Origin: JBBSJZ01 sp041739875
GTDB taxonomy: Bacteria > Planctomycetota > Planctomycetia > Pirellulales > Pirellulaceae
Direction: 5' to 3'
Length of the DNA stretch: 64,000 nt
NCBI GenBank assembly: GCA_041739875.1
Contig: JBGSNA010000148.1
Location: 37,121-101,120 of the forward strand
Positions 27,106-35,142 of the stretch are shown one piece after another (the first letter of the stretch is position 1; each line of letters starts with the position of its first letter). The position numbers and the translations under genes are program-made. The notes beneath the pieces are model-generated. The model did not search any database. It worked only from the letters and a program-made list of their open reading frames with translations, and was not told where the DNA came from.

Positions 27106-27208
27106 GAAAACCTGCGTCGGGAACTTAGAACCTAGCCTCGGGCGCGCAGCCCGTCTCAAAGCACAAATTCTAGCGTTTTTCCGGTTTCCATGCGACCTGG
27201 GGTGGTCA

Positions 27209-27976
27209 TCAACCTTCCGGCCCAGGGCAGGACGATTGACGGCTATTTCGAGCCGCCCAGGCGTACCCCAGCATCAATCTCAAGTGTCGCCAACCATCGC
27301 GAAAACTGCGTAGGTGTGGCGGTCGGCTGCGACCGGCGGGCTTCAGCGTGGTTGGAATCTCCGTGATTTTCATCCCCAGCAATGTCGCCTTAACCACCAT
27401 CTCGCTGGCAAACTCCATCCCACCACTACGCAATTGCATCCGGTCAAAGGCATCGCGGCTAAAGCCTCGCAAACCACAGTGGAAATCGCCGACGGGGCTG
27501 CCGAAAAGTAAACGTCCGATTCCCGAGAGCAATGGATTGCCGATGTAGCGATGTGACCACGGCATCGCCCCAGGCTCGATCACGCCAAGAAAGCGATTGC
27601 CAAGTACCAAGTCGTAACCATTTTGAAGCTGGTAAAGCAGGGCGGGGATATCGGCAAAATGGTAGCTAGCATCCGAATCGACGGTCACTACATAGCGACC
27701 TTCACTGGCCGCGATACCTGCACTCAGCGCACTTCCGTAGCCCCGCTGCGAGATATCCACCAAGCGAGCGCCCAGCAATCTCGCGATCGCTTGAGAACCA
27801 TCTTCACTGCCATTGTCGGCAATCACGATTTCAGCACGGATGCTATGCCTCTGGATCACTTCGGCCGCTTCGCCGATACACCTTGCCAGCGTCTCCGCCT
27901 CATTCAAACATGGCATTACGATTGACAACAGCAGTCGCCCCGCCTCGCCATTGCCTACTTCCGTCGCGGCTTTCAT
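27209..27976 (-). CDS. Family 2 glycosyltransferase (dolichol-phosphate-sugar synthase-like)
   Basis: A 255-aa GT-A protein: SIVMPCLNEAETLARCI, VIADNGSEDGS, the GYGSALSAGI loop, VDSDASYHF (metal/sugar-nucleotide Asp motif), GNRFLG, and the lower-domain FHCGLRGFSRDAF. The pattern matches DPM1-type transferases that load a sugar on a polyprenyl phosphate. The two C-terminal membrane helices of many relatives are absent. ATG 27976 overlaps the stop of the upstream MauE-thioredoxin gene (ATGA), so translation is coupled. Its role in that operon is unknown; glycosylation of an exported product is possible. Confidence 0.87.
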   Translation of the reverse strand: MKAATEVGNGEAGRLLLSIVMPCLNEAETLARCIGEAAEVIQRHSIRAEIVIADNGSEDGSQAIARLLGARLVDISQRGYGSALSAGIAASEGRYVVTVDSDASYHFADIPALLYQLQNGYDLVLGNRFLGVIEPGAMPWSHRYIGNPLLSGIGRLLFGSPVGDFHCGLRGFSRDAFDRMQLRSGGMEFASEMVVKATLLGMKITEIPTTLKPAGRSRPPHLRSFRDGWRHLRLMLGYAWAARNSRQSSCPGPEG

Positions 27977-28872
27977 GAGCGACTCGATAACTGGATCAGT
28001 TGCACCAGCACTGCGTCGCCAGTGTGAACGTCGACTACCTTGCCATTTTGTATGACGATCAACGTTGGCGCCTCGACCGCTGGCTCCCTCTCGTCGTCCC
28101 ATCGAACCTCAAATGTCGACGGCGCGTGAACTACCTTCGCGGACAAGTTGCCCGGCATGAAAATCCATGACGAAGGCGACATCGAGACGCTGATAATCGT
28201 CGAGTTCGTATCGAGTTCACGCGACTCGCGTTGCCAGTGGTCCACGAGTTGTTGGCAATGCTCACAGTCAGAACGCAAGAAAACAAGAATGCCCGTTGTG
28301 TCCTCCATCATGACTTCCGCGACGCGATGATCACGCAGCATGGGAAATTGCTTTCCGATCAGATTCTCACCAAACCACGCAGGCATCGTCGCACCTCGCT
28401 TGGTCGTTTCCGCGATCATGAGTACTGAACCAGTCAACAGAATCGCGAGTGCGATCACGAGTAATGTGGCAACACGCCAAGAGCAACGAAACCAAACAAG
28501 CGTCGTTGCTTCCAGCGATTGGGATGATCGATAGGAAACGCCCAATCCAAACAAGCACAGCAAATCCACGAGCAGAGGCAAACCTGCGGCTGTTCGCGGA
28601 CCAAAACAGTTGCAATCAGCCGCCAACCACCAACTCGCTCCAGCGATCACTGTGAACGCGGAGAACGTAGCGATCGCGAACCAGAAGGCTAGCTGAGGTT
28701 TCGCAATGCTAATGACCCCTGCGGCGATAAGTTCAAAGGTGAACGCTAACGCGATCATGAGCGGTGTTGAAAGTAAGCCGCCCGAGTGCAGCAATTGATC
28801 TGCAGCAGCGACTTTCGTCACGGCAGTCACGATGAGCAACAGCGAATAGGCGTAACGAAGCCAACCCCACAT
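27973..28872 (-). CDS. MauE/DoxX-like membrane protein fused to a thioredoxin-fold domain
   Basis: A 299-aa protein. Four membrane helices occupy roughly residues 5-170, with a Cys-containing loop CNCFGPRT between helices 3 and 4, as in MauE-type redox membrane proteins. A further helix (VATLLVIALAILLTGSVLMI) leads to a thioredoxin-like domain (about 180-299) with the site FLRSDCEHCQQL, where CEHC is the CxxC. Family knowledge: MauE and relatives pass electrons across the membrane to form or isomerise disulfides. A fusion with its own thioredoxin would be a self-contained system. In this operon it could fold the Cys-rich peptide encoded upstream (31517-31984). Confidence 0.8.
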   Translation of the reverse strand: MWGWLRYAYSLLLIVTAVTKVAAADQLLHSGGLLSTPLMIALAFTFELIAAGVISIAKPQLAFWFAIATFSAFTVIAGASWWLAADCNCFGPRTAAGLPLLVDLLCLFGLGVSYRSSQSLEATTLVWFRCSWRVATLLVIALAILLTGSVLMIAETTKRGATMPAWFGENLIGKQFPMLRDHRVAEVMMEDTTGILVFLRSDCEHCQQLVDHWQRESRELDTNSTIISVSMSPSSWIFMPGNLSAKVVHAPSTFEVRWDDEREPAVEAPTLIVIQNGKVVDVHTGDAVLVQLIQLSSRS

Positions 28873-28982
28873 CGATCATGCCCCATCATTGATGTGAGCA
28901 ATCTTCGAGAACGCAGCCGTACTAAGCAGCCATGCAAAGCCACTGCGAATCCGACACCACGGACGACTAACCAGGATGGACC

Positions 28983-30392
28983 TCATCGTGCTTCAAGACA
29001 AATCGTGAAAGGAAGCTCCACCACTCCCTCGCCTTCACCAGCTCTCAAAACGACTTCCTCGCAAATTAGGCCTCGTTCGCTTCGGCCAGCTTCGAGCTCA
29101 ACAAAAAGCTGAACATTGGCTCTGTTTGCAATAACAGAGTCCGGCGCACATGTGACGCGTATCGGTGATCTCTCGGATAAGACATGGGCGGAGACATCGT
29201 TCAACGTCGGCCCCAGGTAATTCATTATCCGCAAATCCGCACTACCAATCGCGGACATCGTGTGATCAAGAATACCCACGAATACCCTGCGTGGTCGAAT
29301 CTGAGTCGTACTAATCCCCAAAAACTGCACTGTGCATGCGGCTATTGTCTCACCTGATGATGCGACAACACGATGCGAGTTCATGCCCAACTTAGGATTG
29401 GCTAACCGCACTAACACTTCGACAGAGGAATTGGGCCTGACGACTTGGCCACTTTGTTGAACCGTCATGCAACCACAGTCTCCAAAAACCTTGTCGACGG
29501 TAAATGCGGCATCCGAGGTGTTGCGAAGCGTGAGTGATGTCGTTTTCGCTTCTCCAATCGATATCTCGCCGAGAGAATACGTGTCACGCTCAAACTGCAG
29601 ATGCGACGCCACCGAAGAATGGGATTGCTCAAAACGGATGACCGCAAAAATTGCCAATATCGCCAACACAAACGTGAGCGAGACCGCTTTAAATGTTCGA
29701 CCCACAAACACCGGAAATACTTTCGCAAAAACACTCCATAATCGCAGATCGACTTTTCCAAAAGTAAGCCAGATGCACATCGTCGAGAGTAAAGCAAGAC
29801 CGGCCACCGATGAAAAGAATGAAAACGTCAATTCGGCTATGGTGTGACGCACTGTTTCGGCAAAGGCACGGTGCTTACTTAGGAACAGTACAGTCATGCT
29901 GGAGGAACGGTTTGCGTCAAACGTTACTTCAGCGTAGTCATGAGGATCGTAACCAAAGATCGTGCCGTCCTCCATAATCGCGGTCACTACAAAAAAATGC
30001 CCAATAGTATCTGTTCTTACGCTTGATGCATCGCTGCTTTCTACCCAGCCAATTCCGCGTGTGATCGTACCGAGCGACGTAAACAGACGCGACAAGCCGA
30101 CGACGTCCGTGCTTGACAAACGATACGCAGTCGCATCTAAGCCGCACGACTCGGCGGCTTGTTTTAGCGTCAACATATCCGTAACGCTATGTTCACGAAG
30201 TGTTCCTAATGAGACATCACGCTCGATGCGAATCCCCAGATCCTTCAAGCATGATTCCAGCGCTCGTGAACCGCAGTACTCCCCCGACACTCGTGTGTCG
30301 TCTCCGCAGCAAATTCGATGAGTTGTGACATGCAAACTGATAGATACAAGAATTGCGATCGTCAACCGAAAACAGATCGTAGGAAAATGCAC
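28983..30392 (-). CDS. Membrane protein with C39 (double-glycine) peptidase domain and DUF1573
   Basis: A 469-aa protein from GTG 30392, 4 bp after the preceding stop. An N-terminal helix (CFRLTIAILVSISLHV) precedes a C39-like domain. Cys40 in GEYCGSRALESCL, His132 in IGHFFVVTAI and Asp149 in FGYDPHDY give the Cys-His-Asp triad at family-like spacing, with KQAAESCGLDATAYRL between. The usual oxyanion Gln six residues before Cys is Arg. Two membrane helices (about 190-210 and 235-252) follow, then a DUF1573 Ig-like domain (265-370) with FGDCGCMTV. It has no ABC transporter domains. The topology places the peptidase outside the cytoplasm, unlike PCAT transporters. Likely substrate: the double-glycine protein of this operon. 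Confidence 0.8.
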   Translation of the reverse strand: MHFPTICFRLTIAILVSISLHVTTHRICCGDDTRVSGEYCGSRALESCLKDLGIRIERDVSLGTLREHSVTDMLTLKQAAESCGLDATAYRLSSTDVVGLSRLFTSLGTITRGIGWVESSDASSVRTDTIGHFFVVTAIMEDGTIFGYDPHDYAEVTFDANRSSSMTVLFLSKHRAFAETVRHTIAELTFSFFSSVAGLALLSTMCIWLTFGKVDLRLWSVFAKVFPVFVGRTFKAVSLTFVLAILAIFAVIRFEQSHSSVASHLQFERDTYSLGEISIGEAKTTSLTLRNTSDAAFTVDKVFGDCGCMTVQQSGQVVRPNSSVEVLVRLANPKLGMNSHRVVASSGETIAACTVQFLGISTTQIRPRRVFVGILDHTMSAIGSADLRIMNYLGPTLNDVSAHVLSERSPIRVTCAPDSVIANRANVQLFVELEAGRSERGLICEEVVLRAGEGEGVVELPFTICLEAR

Positions 30393-30396
30393 CTGC

Positions 30397-31452
30397 TCAC
30401 CGCCGAATTTTACGAACAACCAGCATGACAACGATAATGGAGGCAAGTGCCCCGTTGACCCAAAGCAATTTCGAGTGAGAGGTGACGGGTACGTCGACCG
30501 CGTCACAGTTGACGGACGTCACGTCTTCAATCGCGAGAATCTCGTCCGCGGTGAAGGGATTGTCCGTGGCTTCTCCGGTGATGGAGTCGATGACGGTCGT
30601 TCCGGAGATCCATGTCGGGAACCAACTCTCGGGATTCAAATTGAATCGTTCCGCTGCCGTTATTCTGTATTTCGCAGCATATCCCAAGCGAGCATTTGAG
30701 TAGTTGCCACTTTCGGGAAGCACAATGCCCCCAAAATCCTTCAGCCCGCTTATCGAAAAACGATCTTCAAACGAAGGGGAAGAGTCGACTTGATAGCATG
30801 TAGGCGGAACGGTGAAGAGCTGCCATGACTCCCCGTCTTGCCATCGACACAGTTTCCCAAACCTCTCGTCAGGAATAATCTCCGCCACTCCGTTTATCTC
30901 GGGTTTATCTGGCAGTACGTAGGCAGGGTGCCCGCTAAGCCTACTGAATGTACCTGAGCTAAAGAAAATCGCCATCACCACAGGGTCATATCGGCTCATC
31001 ACCATTAGGTGGCTGCCCATGTCCCGATTGCCAATGTGCTGATGTCGATAGGCGCACTTATCGAAGAAGAGAGTCCTTATGAATCGGCGACTCTCGCGAC
31101 CATCAAAAGCCTCCCAGCAGGTAATAACGTCGTCTGAATCAGCTAGTGGTTCGCCGATAATCCTTCGATGATGGCTTATTCGGAATGGTATCGCGACCGA
31201 CCCTTCGATTGGCAGTCCTATTTCTAGAATTCGCTTACCCGAAGCGACGGCCTCGTCATGCCCTTCGAACACGCTCTCCTCAGGGCCCTCGGTATACTCG
31301 AATTCATAGGTGATTCGAGTGCCAAAGAATTCCGAGCGGTCGTTGGTCGATCTTAGCAACTGCAAGAAAGCCGACTCGTCGCCCCGAACGTCAACAACAA
31401 GTCCAAGTGCTAATACAATCGTTGCCAACGACTGTTTATATCGAACTCGCAT
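30397..31452 (-). CDS. Hypothetical exported protein with C-terminal membrane anchor
   Basis: A 351-aa protein from ATG 31452 (GGGGA upstream). A signal peptide (SLATIVLALGLVVDVRG) is followed by a 300-residue domain I do not recognise. It is rich in Arg, Phe and Ser, with Cys at several sites (VITCWEAF, FDKCAYRH, KLCRWQD, PTCYQVD). A single C-terminal helix (LLWVNGALASIIVVMLVV) with basic RKIRR suggests an anchor with the domain outside. It stands between the double-glycine precursor and the C39-DUF1573 gene, with a 4-bp gap to the latter, so it is part of the same operon. Similar anchored proteins in planctomycetes are of unknown function. Confidence 0.72.
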   Translation of the reverse strand: MRVRYKQSLATIVLALGLVVDVRGDESAFLQLLRSTNDRSEFFGTRITYEFEYTEGPEESVFEGHDEAVASGKRILEIGLPIEGSVAIPFRISHHRRIIGEPLADSDDVITCWEAFDGRESRRFIRTLFFDKCAYRHQHIGNRDMGSHLMVMSRYDPVVMAIFFSSGTFSRLSGHPAYVLPDKPEINGVAEIIPDERFGKLCRWQDGESWQLFTVPPTCYQVDSSPSFEDRFSISGLKDFGGIVLPESGNYSNARLGYAAKYRITAAERFNLNPESWFPTWISGTTVIDSITGEATDNPFTADEILAIEDVTSVNCDAVDVPVTSHSKLLWVNGALASIIVVMLVVRKIRR

Positions 31453-31516
31453 CAAATCCCCGTTCACAGACGTTGAAACAATTGAACATGTTACTGAAAT
31501 ACGCATTTCCAAGTGT

Positions 31517-31984
31517 CTAAGGATTAGGAATCATGGTACATGCGCTGTAATTATTTCCGTTGTCCTTAAGCGTATGCTGCCAAGTACATTGCCCAGCAGA
31601 CCCTCCTGGGTTGCAGTTCGCGGTAACAGATTGGCATTTCTTCTGAACATTCTGATTGGCAACACAATTGCTAGTGCCAGCCATAGCCACCCCTGCACAG
31701 ACATCATTGTTTCTTAGAATTTGGCCGGTGGGCGTTCCATTACTTGAACTTTCGCATTGGCAAACCGTTCCATGAGCAGGAACGTTCTGCATATTCACCG
31801 GCTGGCACCCAACGCCTCCTTGTCCGACTTTACACTCGTAGTGCGAACCTCCGCCGCCTTTAATCACGGCTAGGTCCATATCCGATACGATCTCCAAATG
31901 CGGTTGGCAACTCTGAAGGCTATCCGCGATTAGAAAGCTGAATATCGAAACGAGTGAAGCGGCTAATACCAAGATTCGAGACAT
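31517..31984 (-). CDS. Cys-rich exported protein with a double-glycine leader motif (candidate peptide precursor)
   Basis: A 155-aa protein. Residues 1-20 are a signal-peptide-like helix (ILVLAASLVSIFSFLIA). Residues 37-46 read DLAVIKGGGG, a match to the ELxxIxGG leader motif recognised by C39 peptidases. The part after the glycines has ten cysteines (51, 60, 75, 77, 96, 107, 117, 124, 133, 149), an even number, and many Gly, Asn and Gln residues, as in secreted disulfide-rich proteins. One Cys (26) lies before the cleavage motif. It is the first gene of a minus-strand run that encodes a C39-DUF1573 protein and a MauE-thioredoxin fusion. Family not recognised; bacteriocin, signal and surface roles are all open. 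Confidence 0.72.
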   Translation of the reverse strand: MSRILVLAASLVSIFSFLIADSLQSCQPHLEIVSDMDLAVIKGGGGSHYECKVGQGGVGCQPVNMQNVPAHGTVCQCESSSNGTPTGQILRNNDVCAGVAMAGTSNCVANQNVQKKCQSVTANCNPGGSAGQCTWQHTLKDNGNNYSACTMIPNP

Positions 31985-32359
31985 CGTCGAACTCCCAAAG
32001 AACTAGGTTGAAGAAACATAACTGCTGATTCCATTCGCAAACGAAGTGGCGAAAAGTCTCGTTGCGTGATACTCGCATTGGGATAGCTTTTCAGCCAATA
32101 GTTCCAATGGAAAACGTTGACTTCAGTACTCGATTTGTACCGATAAGCGGGGGGGGGGGCAAGCAAATACCGAGGCATATTTGACGGAATTCGCAAAATA
32201 GTTTTGAAGTGTGACTTGAGGCTTTGGTTGGTGAAGTGAATTGCAGCGAAGCTGTGTTTGTCGTGGCAACTTTGGTACGCTACTCTTGATGAGTGCGCAT
32301 GATGCAGTGGGGCATTTGTGCCTGGGCTTATCGTTTAATCGGCCGAGGAAGGTAGTAAT
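31985..32359. other. Divergent intergenic region with an 11-bp poly-G run
   Basis: A 375-bp region between divergent genes (double-glycine precursor on minus, GT39-like on plus), so it must hold both promoters. A run of 11 G lies at 32149-32159 (followed by C), a tract prone to slippage. AGGAAGGTA just before TTG 32360 serves the plus gene. No coding frame is supported. Confidence 0.6.
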
Positions 32360-34207
32360 TTGCAACAGAAAGGTTCGTGGGCACGATTTGCATCGTCTGT
32401 CGCTGGTGGAAGCCTTCTATTGGTCGTATTTGGCGGGCTGTGGATTACCCAAGTGACACGATCGGGTTGGTGCAACGATGAATCAGCACACATACCCGCA
32501 GGACTCTATCATTTGGAAACGGGGTTGATGGATTCCTATCGTGTTAATCCTCCGCTGCCTCGGATGATTGCTGCATTGCCTTTGCTAGTTGATCAACCCA
32601 AAATCCAGTGGCAAACGTATCCGTCTCCCTACGCTCGCTCGGAGTACCGGTTTGCTGAGCGATGGGTGTCTGACAATCAATCGATCATTCCGCGGCAACT
32701 TTTCTTCACCCGCGCGACGGTGTTGTTGTTTTTTGGTTTGGGGTTGTGGTCGATCGTTCGTTGGGCGCAAGACCTTTACGGAAACGCCTCCGCTTGGTTA
32801 GCGGCAGCGATGTGGTGCTTTAGTCCCGAGATCATCACGCATTCGGCGGTCGTTGCGCCGGACCTGCCCGCGGCTGCATCCGGTTTGTTTTGCGGTTATC
32901 ACTTTTGGCGGTGGCTAAAGCTGGAATCGAGGCCGATGCCGTGGACGGTCGCGGCAACGTTGGCGCTGGCGATTCTATGTAAGTTTTCTTGGTTGTTTTT
33001 GTTGGTGCTGTTGCCGGTGGTTGTGTGGGTGTTTGATTGGTGGAGGCGAAAGGGTGAGTTGAAACGACTGGCTCTTGATTTATCGACCCAGCCCCTCACC
33101 CCCAGCCCCTCTCCCCGAAGCGGGGCGAGGGGAGCAAGAGTTTTGAGTTGGCAATTCTCAGCTTTTCACCACAGTTCCGTTCGCGATGCAGTGCGGTTGT
33201 TTGTGACGTTTTCGCTGACGTTGCTGCTAGTCAATTGGTGTTACGGCTTTGATGGCAGTGGGACGCGATTGGGAGACTATCGTTTCATTAGTCATGCGCT
33301 GACAGGAACCGATGTGCCGATGTTTCAAACGGGAAATCGCTTTGACGGTGGACCGCTTGGAATCGTCCTGGTTCCGCTTCCCAAGCAGATGCTGTTGGGG
33401 TTGGATTATTTAAAATGGGAGTTTGAACGAGGATTTCCAAGCTATCTGAACGGTGTGTGGAAGGATCGTGGTTGGTGGTATTTCTATCTGGAGGCAATGC
33501 TTTTCAAAATGCCGCTTGGATACTTGACCTTGATCGCGTTGGGGATTGCGAGCTGGGTTTGGGCAAGTATTCGTGGTACCGTGGCACCAGGGGAATGGCT
33601 GCCGCTGCTCATCGCGATTGTGTTTTTGGCACAAGTAAGTTCACAAACGGGGTTCACCCACCATGTACGTTATGTTCTTCCGGCTTATGGGTTCTTGTTT
33701 CTGGTTGCATCGCGGATCATGGTGGTGTTCCCAAGCTGGAAAGGTCCGGCGTTGGCCTTGGGATGTTTGGTTAGTATCGTTGTTTACCAACTGTTACATC
33801 CAGGGTTGTCACATGCGTTTTTCAATCGCTTGGTCGGTGGACCGAATCAAGGTTGGCGTCATTTGAGTTTCAGTAACGTTGATTGGGGGCAAAGCACATA
33901 CAGGATGGTCGATTGGGTCAAAACGCATCCGGAAAAGCGACCCATTTCTATTGTCTTCGCTATGCCCATCGGAGACCCAAGTAAACTCGTGGACTCGCTG
34001 CCTGGCGTGGACACGAAGGTGCAATGGAACCAGCGTTTCAATCCGGTATCTGTCAAGCCAGCTAAATCGGGTTGGGTGTTGATGTCGTCCTATCAATTGA
34101 CATTATCGGAGAACAAATATTTCCAAGACCAGCCGATCGCCCAGCAGCCGTACCCCGATGTGCTCTTGTTTCATGTGACTGACGAACAATTGAAAGATCC
34201 GCAATGA
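32360..34207 (+). CDS. GT39/ArnT-like polytopic membrane glycosyltransferase
   Basis: A 615-aa protein starting at TTG 32360 with AGGAAGGTA upstream. About ten membrane helices are visible, with a first periplasmic loop GWCNDESAHIPAG whose Asp-Glu fits the catalytic acid of GT39/PMT/ArnT enzymes, followed by YRVNPPLPRMIAALP. Such enzymes use a polyprenyl-phosphate sugar to modify lipids or proteins outside the membrane. A loop of about 20 residues (QPLTPSPSPRSGARGAR, near 245) is encoded by a G/C-rich hairpin element, i.e. an in-frame insertion of a repeat. Its stop overlaps the next start by ATGA, coupling it to the DUF1559 gene. Confidence 0.82.
   Translation: MQQKGSWARFASSVAGGSLLLVVFGGLWITQVTRSGWCNDESAHIPAGLYHLETGLMDSYRVNPPLPRMIAALPLLVDQPKIQWQTYPSPYARSEYRFAERWVSDNQSIIPRQLFFTRATVLLFFGLGLWSIVRWAQDLYGNASAWLAAAMWCFSPEIITHSAVVAPDLPAAASGLFCGYHFWRWLKLESRPMPWTVAATLALAILCKFSWLFLLVLLPVVVWVFDWWRRKGELKRLALDLSTQPLTPSPSPRSGARGARVLSWQFSAFHHSSVRDAVRLFVTFSLTLLLVNWCYGFDGSGTRLGDYRFISHALTGTDVPMFQTGNRFDGGPLGIVLVPLPKQMLLGLDYLKWEFERGFPSYLNGVWKDRGWWYFYLEAMLFKMPLGYLTLIALGIASWVWASIRGTVAPGEWLPLLIAIVFLAQVSSQTGFTHHVRYVLPAYGFLFLVASRIMVVFPSWKGPALALGCLVSIVVYQLLHPGLSHAFFNRLVGGPNQGWRHLSFSNVDWGQSTYRMVDWVKTHPEKRPISIVFAMPIGDPSKLVDSLPGVDTKVQWNQRFNPVSVKPAKSGWVLMSSYQLTLSENKYFQDQPIAQQPYPDVLLFHVTDEQLKDPQ
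33106..33132 (+). repeat. REP-like palindromic element inside the GT39-like gene
   Basis: CCCCTCTCCCCG (33106-33117) and CGGGGCGAGGGG (33121-33132) form a 12-bp stem with one mismatch and a 3-nt loop; CCCCTCACCCCCAG precedes it. It keeps the reading frame of the glycosyltransferase. Similar CCCCTCTCCCC elements are spread through planctomycete genomes (general knowledge, not checked here). Confidence 0.65.
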
Positions 34208-35142
34208 AACGTCCGTCGTCGACACACTTCAGGTCTCAATTCGCGTTTACCTTAATTGAGGTGCTCGTCGTGATTGGAATCATCGGCATCTTGATTGCAA
34301 TTTTGCTGCCTGCGGTACAGGCGGCACGCGAGGCGATGCGACGGGCGCAGTGCCAGAATCATCTGCACCAGATTGGACTCGCCCTGGCGAATTATCACAG
34401 TGCTTACGGGCACCTACCGGCTGGCTCGATCCGTCCAATCGGATACGAAGACAATGGACGTGACCAGCCTCGAGCGACATGGGCGATCGGAATTTTACCG
34501 ATGATGGAGTTGACGGCACTCCATGAGCAGTTTGATGCGACTCAGGATACGACGGCGGATTCCAATCAGGTCTTCCGAGAGACGAACATTCCGGCTTATC
34601 GTTGTCCGTCCGATCCGAATGCATCGATCCTGTTTGAGCCGCAATTCGGAGCGAAGTTTTCTCGTAGCAATTACGCCGCCAACTTCGGCAGTGCGAGCTG
34701 GGGGATCGAGTTTTGGAACAAGACGGACTATCGCGGGGTGATGGGACAGAATACGAAGGTCGCGTTCCAGCACATCAGTGACGGCATCTCCCATACCGTC
34801 GCGGTCGCGGAGATTCAAATCCAACCGGATTACTCGGACAATCGTGGCGTGTGGGCGTTCCCTGCCGCCGGAGCTTCGAGCGTTGGACTCGATTGCGATA
34901 CCAAGTGTATGGGGATCAATGATGATTCCAGCACTGATTGGATCCCGTACTGCGTTTCCATCCCAGGCAGTTTGGAATGCAACTTTCAGAATACGGCCGA
35001 ATCCAATGCGGGACCGAGAAGTTTGCATCCCGGTGGCGCCCACTTACTTCACTGTGACGGTAGCGTCCATTTCACGGCCGCGCAAACCGACGTGAAGGTG
35101 TTGACGAACCAATTCACCAGTGTTGCAGGATCTAGACCATGA
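34204..35142 (+). CDS. DUF1559 pseudopilin-like protein
   Basis: A 312-aa protein. Residues 13-40 form a type IV prepilin N-terminus, here FAFTLIEVLVVIGIIGILIA with cleavage before Phe, then LLPAVQAAREAMRRAQCQNHLHQIGLALANYH. That continuation is the hallmark of the DUF1559 family, found in large numbers only in planctomycetes. The mature part has four or more Cys and ends with GGAHLLHCDGSVHF, the conserved H-x-G-G/DGS signature of the C-terminal domain. Prepilin peptidase processing is expected; function is unproven, possibly cell-surface fibres. It is coupled by ATGA to both neighbours, the GT39-like gene upstream and the WD40 gene downstream. Confidence 0.92.
   Translation: MKRPSSTHFRSQFAFTLIEVLVVIGIIGILIAILLPAVQAAREAMRRAQCQNHLHQIGLALANYHSAYGHLPAGSIRPIGYEDNGRDQPRATWAIGILPMMELTALHEQFDATQDTTADSNQVFRETNIPAYRCPSDPNASILFEPQFGAKFSRSNYAANFGSASWGIEFWNKTDYRGVMGQNTKVAFQHISDGISHTVAVAEIQIQPDYSDNRGVWAFPAAGASSVGLDCDTKCMGINDDSSTDWIPYCVSIPGSLECNFQNTAESNAGPRSLHPGGAHLLHCDGSVHFTAAQTDVKVLTNQFTSVAGSRP

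Noticed and set aside
28983..30392. Reading the C39 protein as an ABC-type bacteriocin exporter
   Set aside because: No Walker or signature motifs and only two membrane helices after the peptidase; DUF1573 follows instead of an ATPase.
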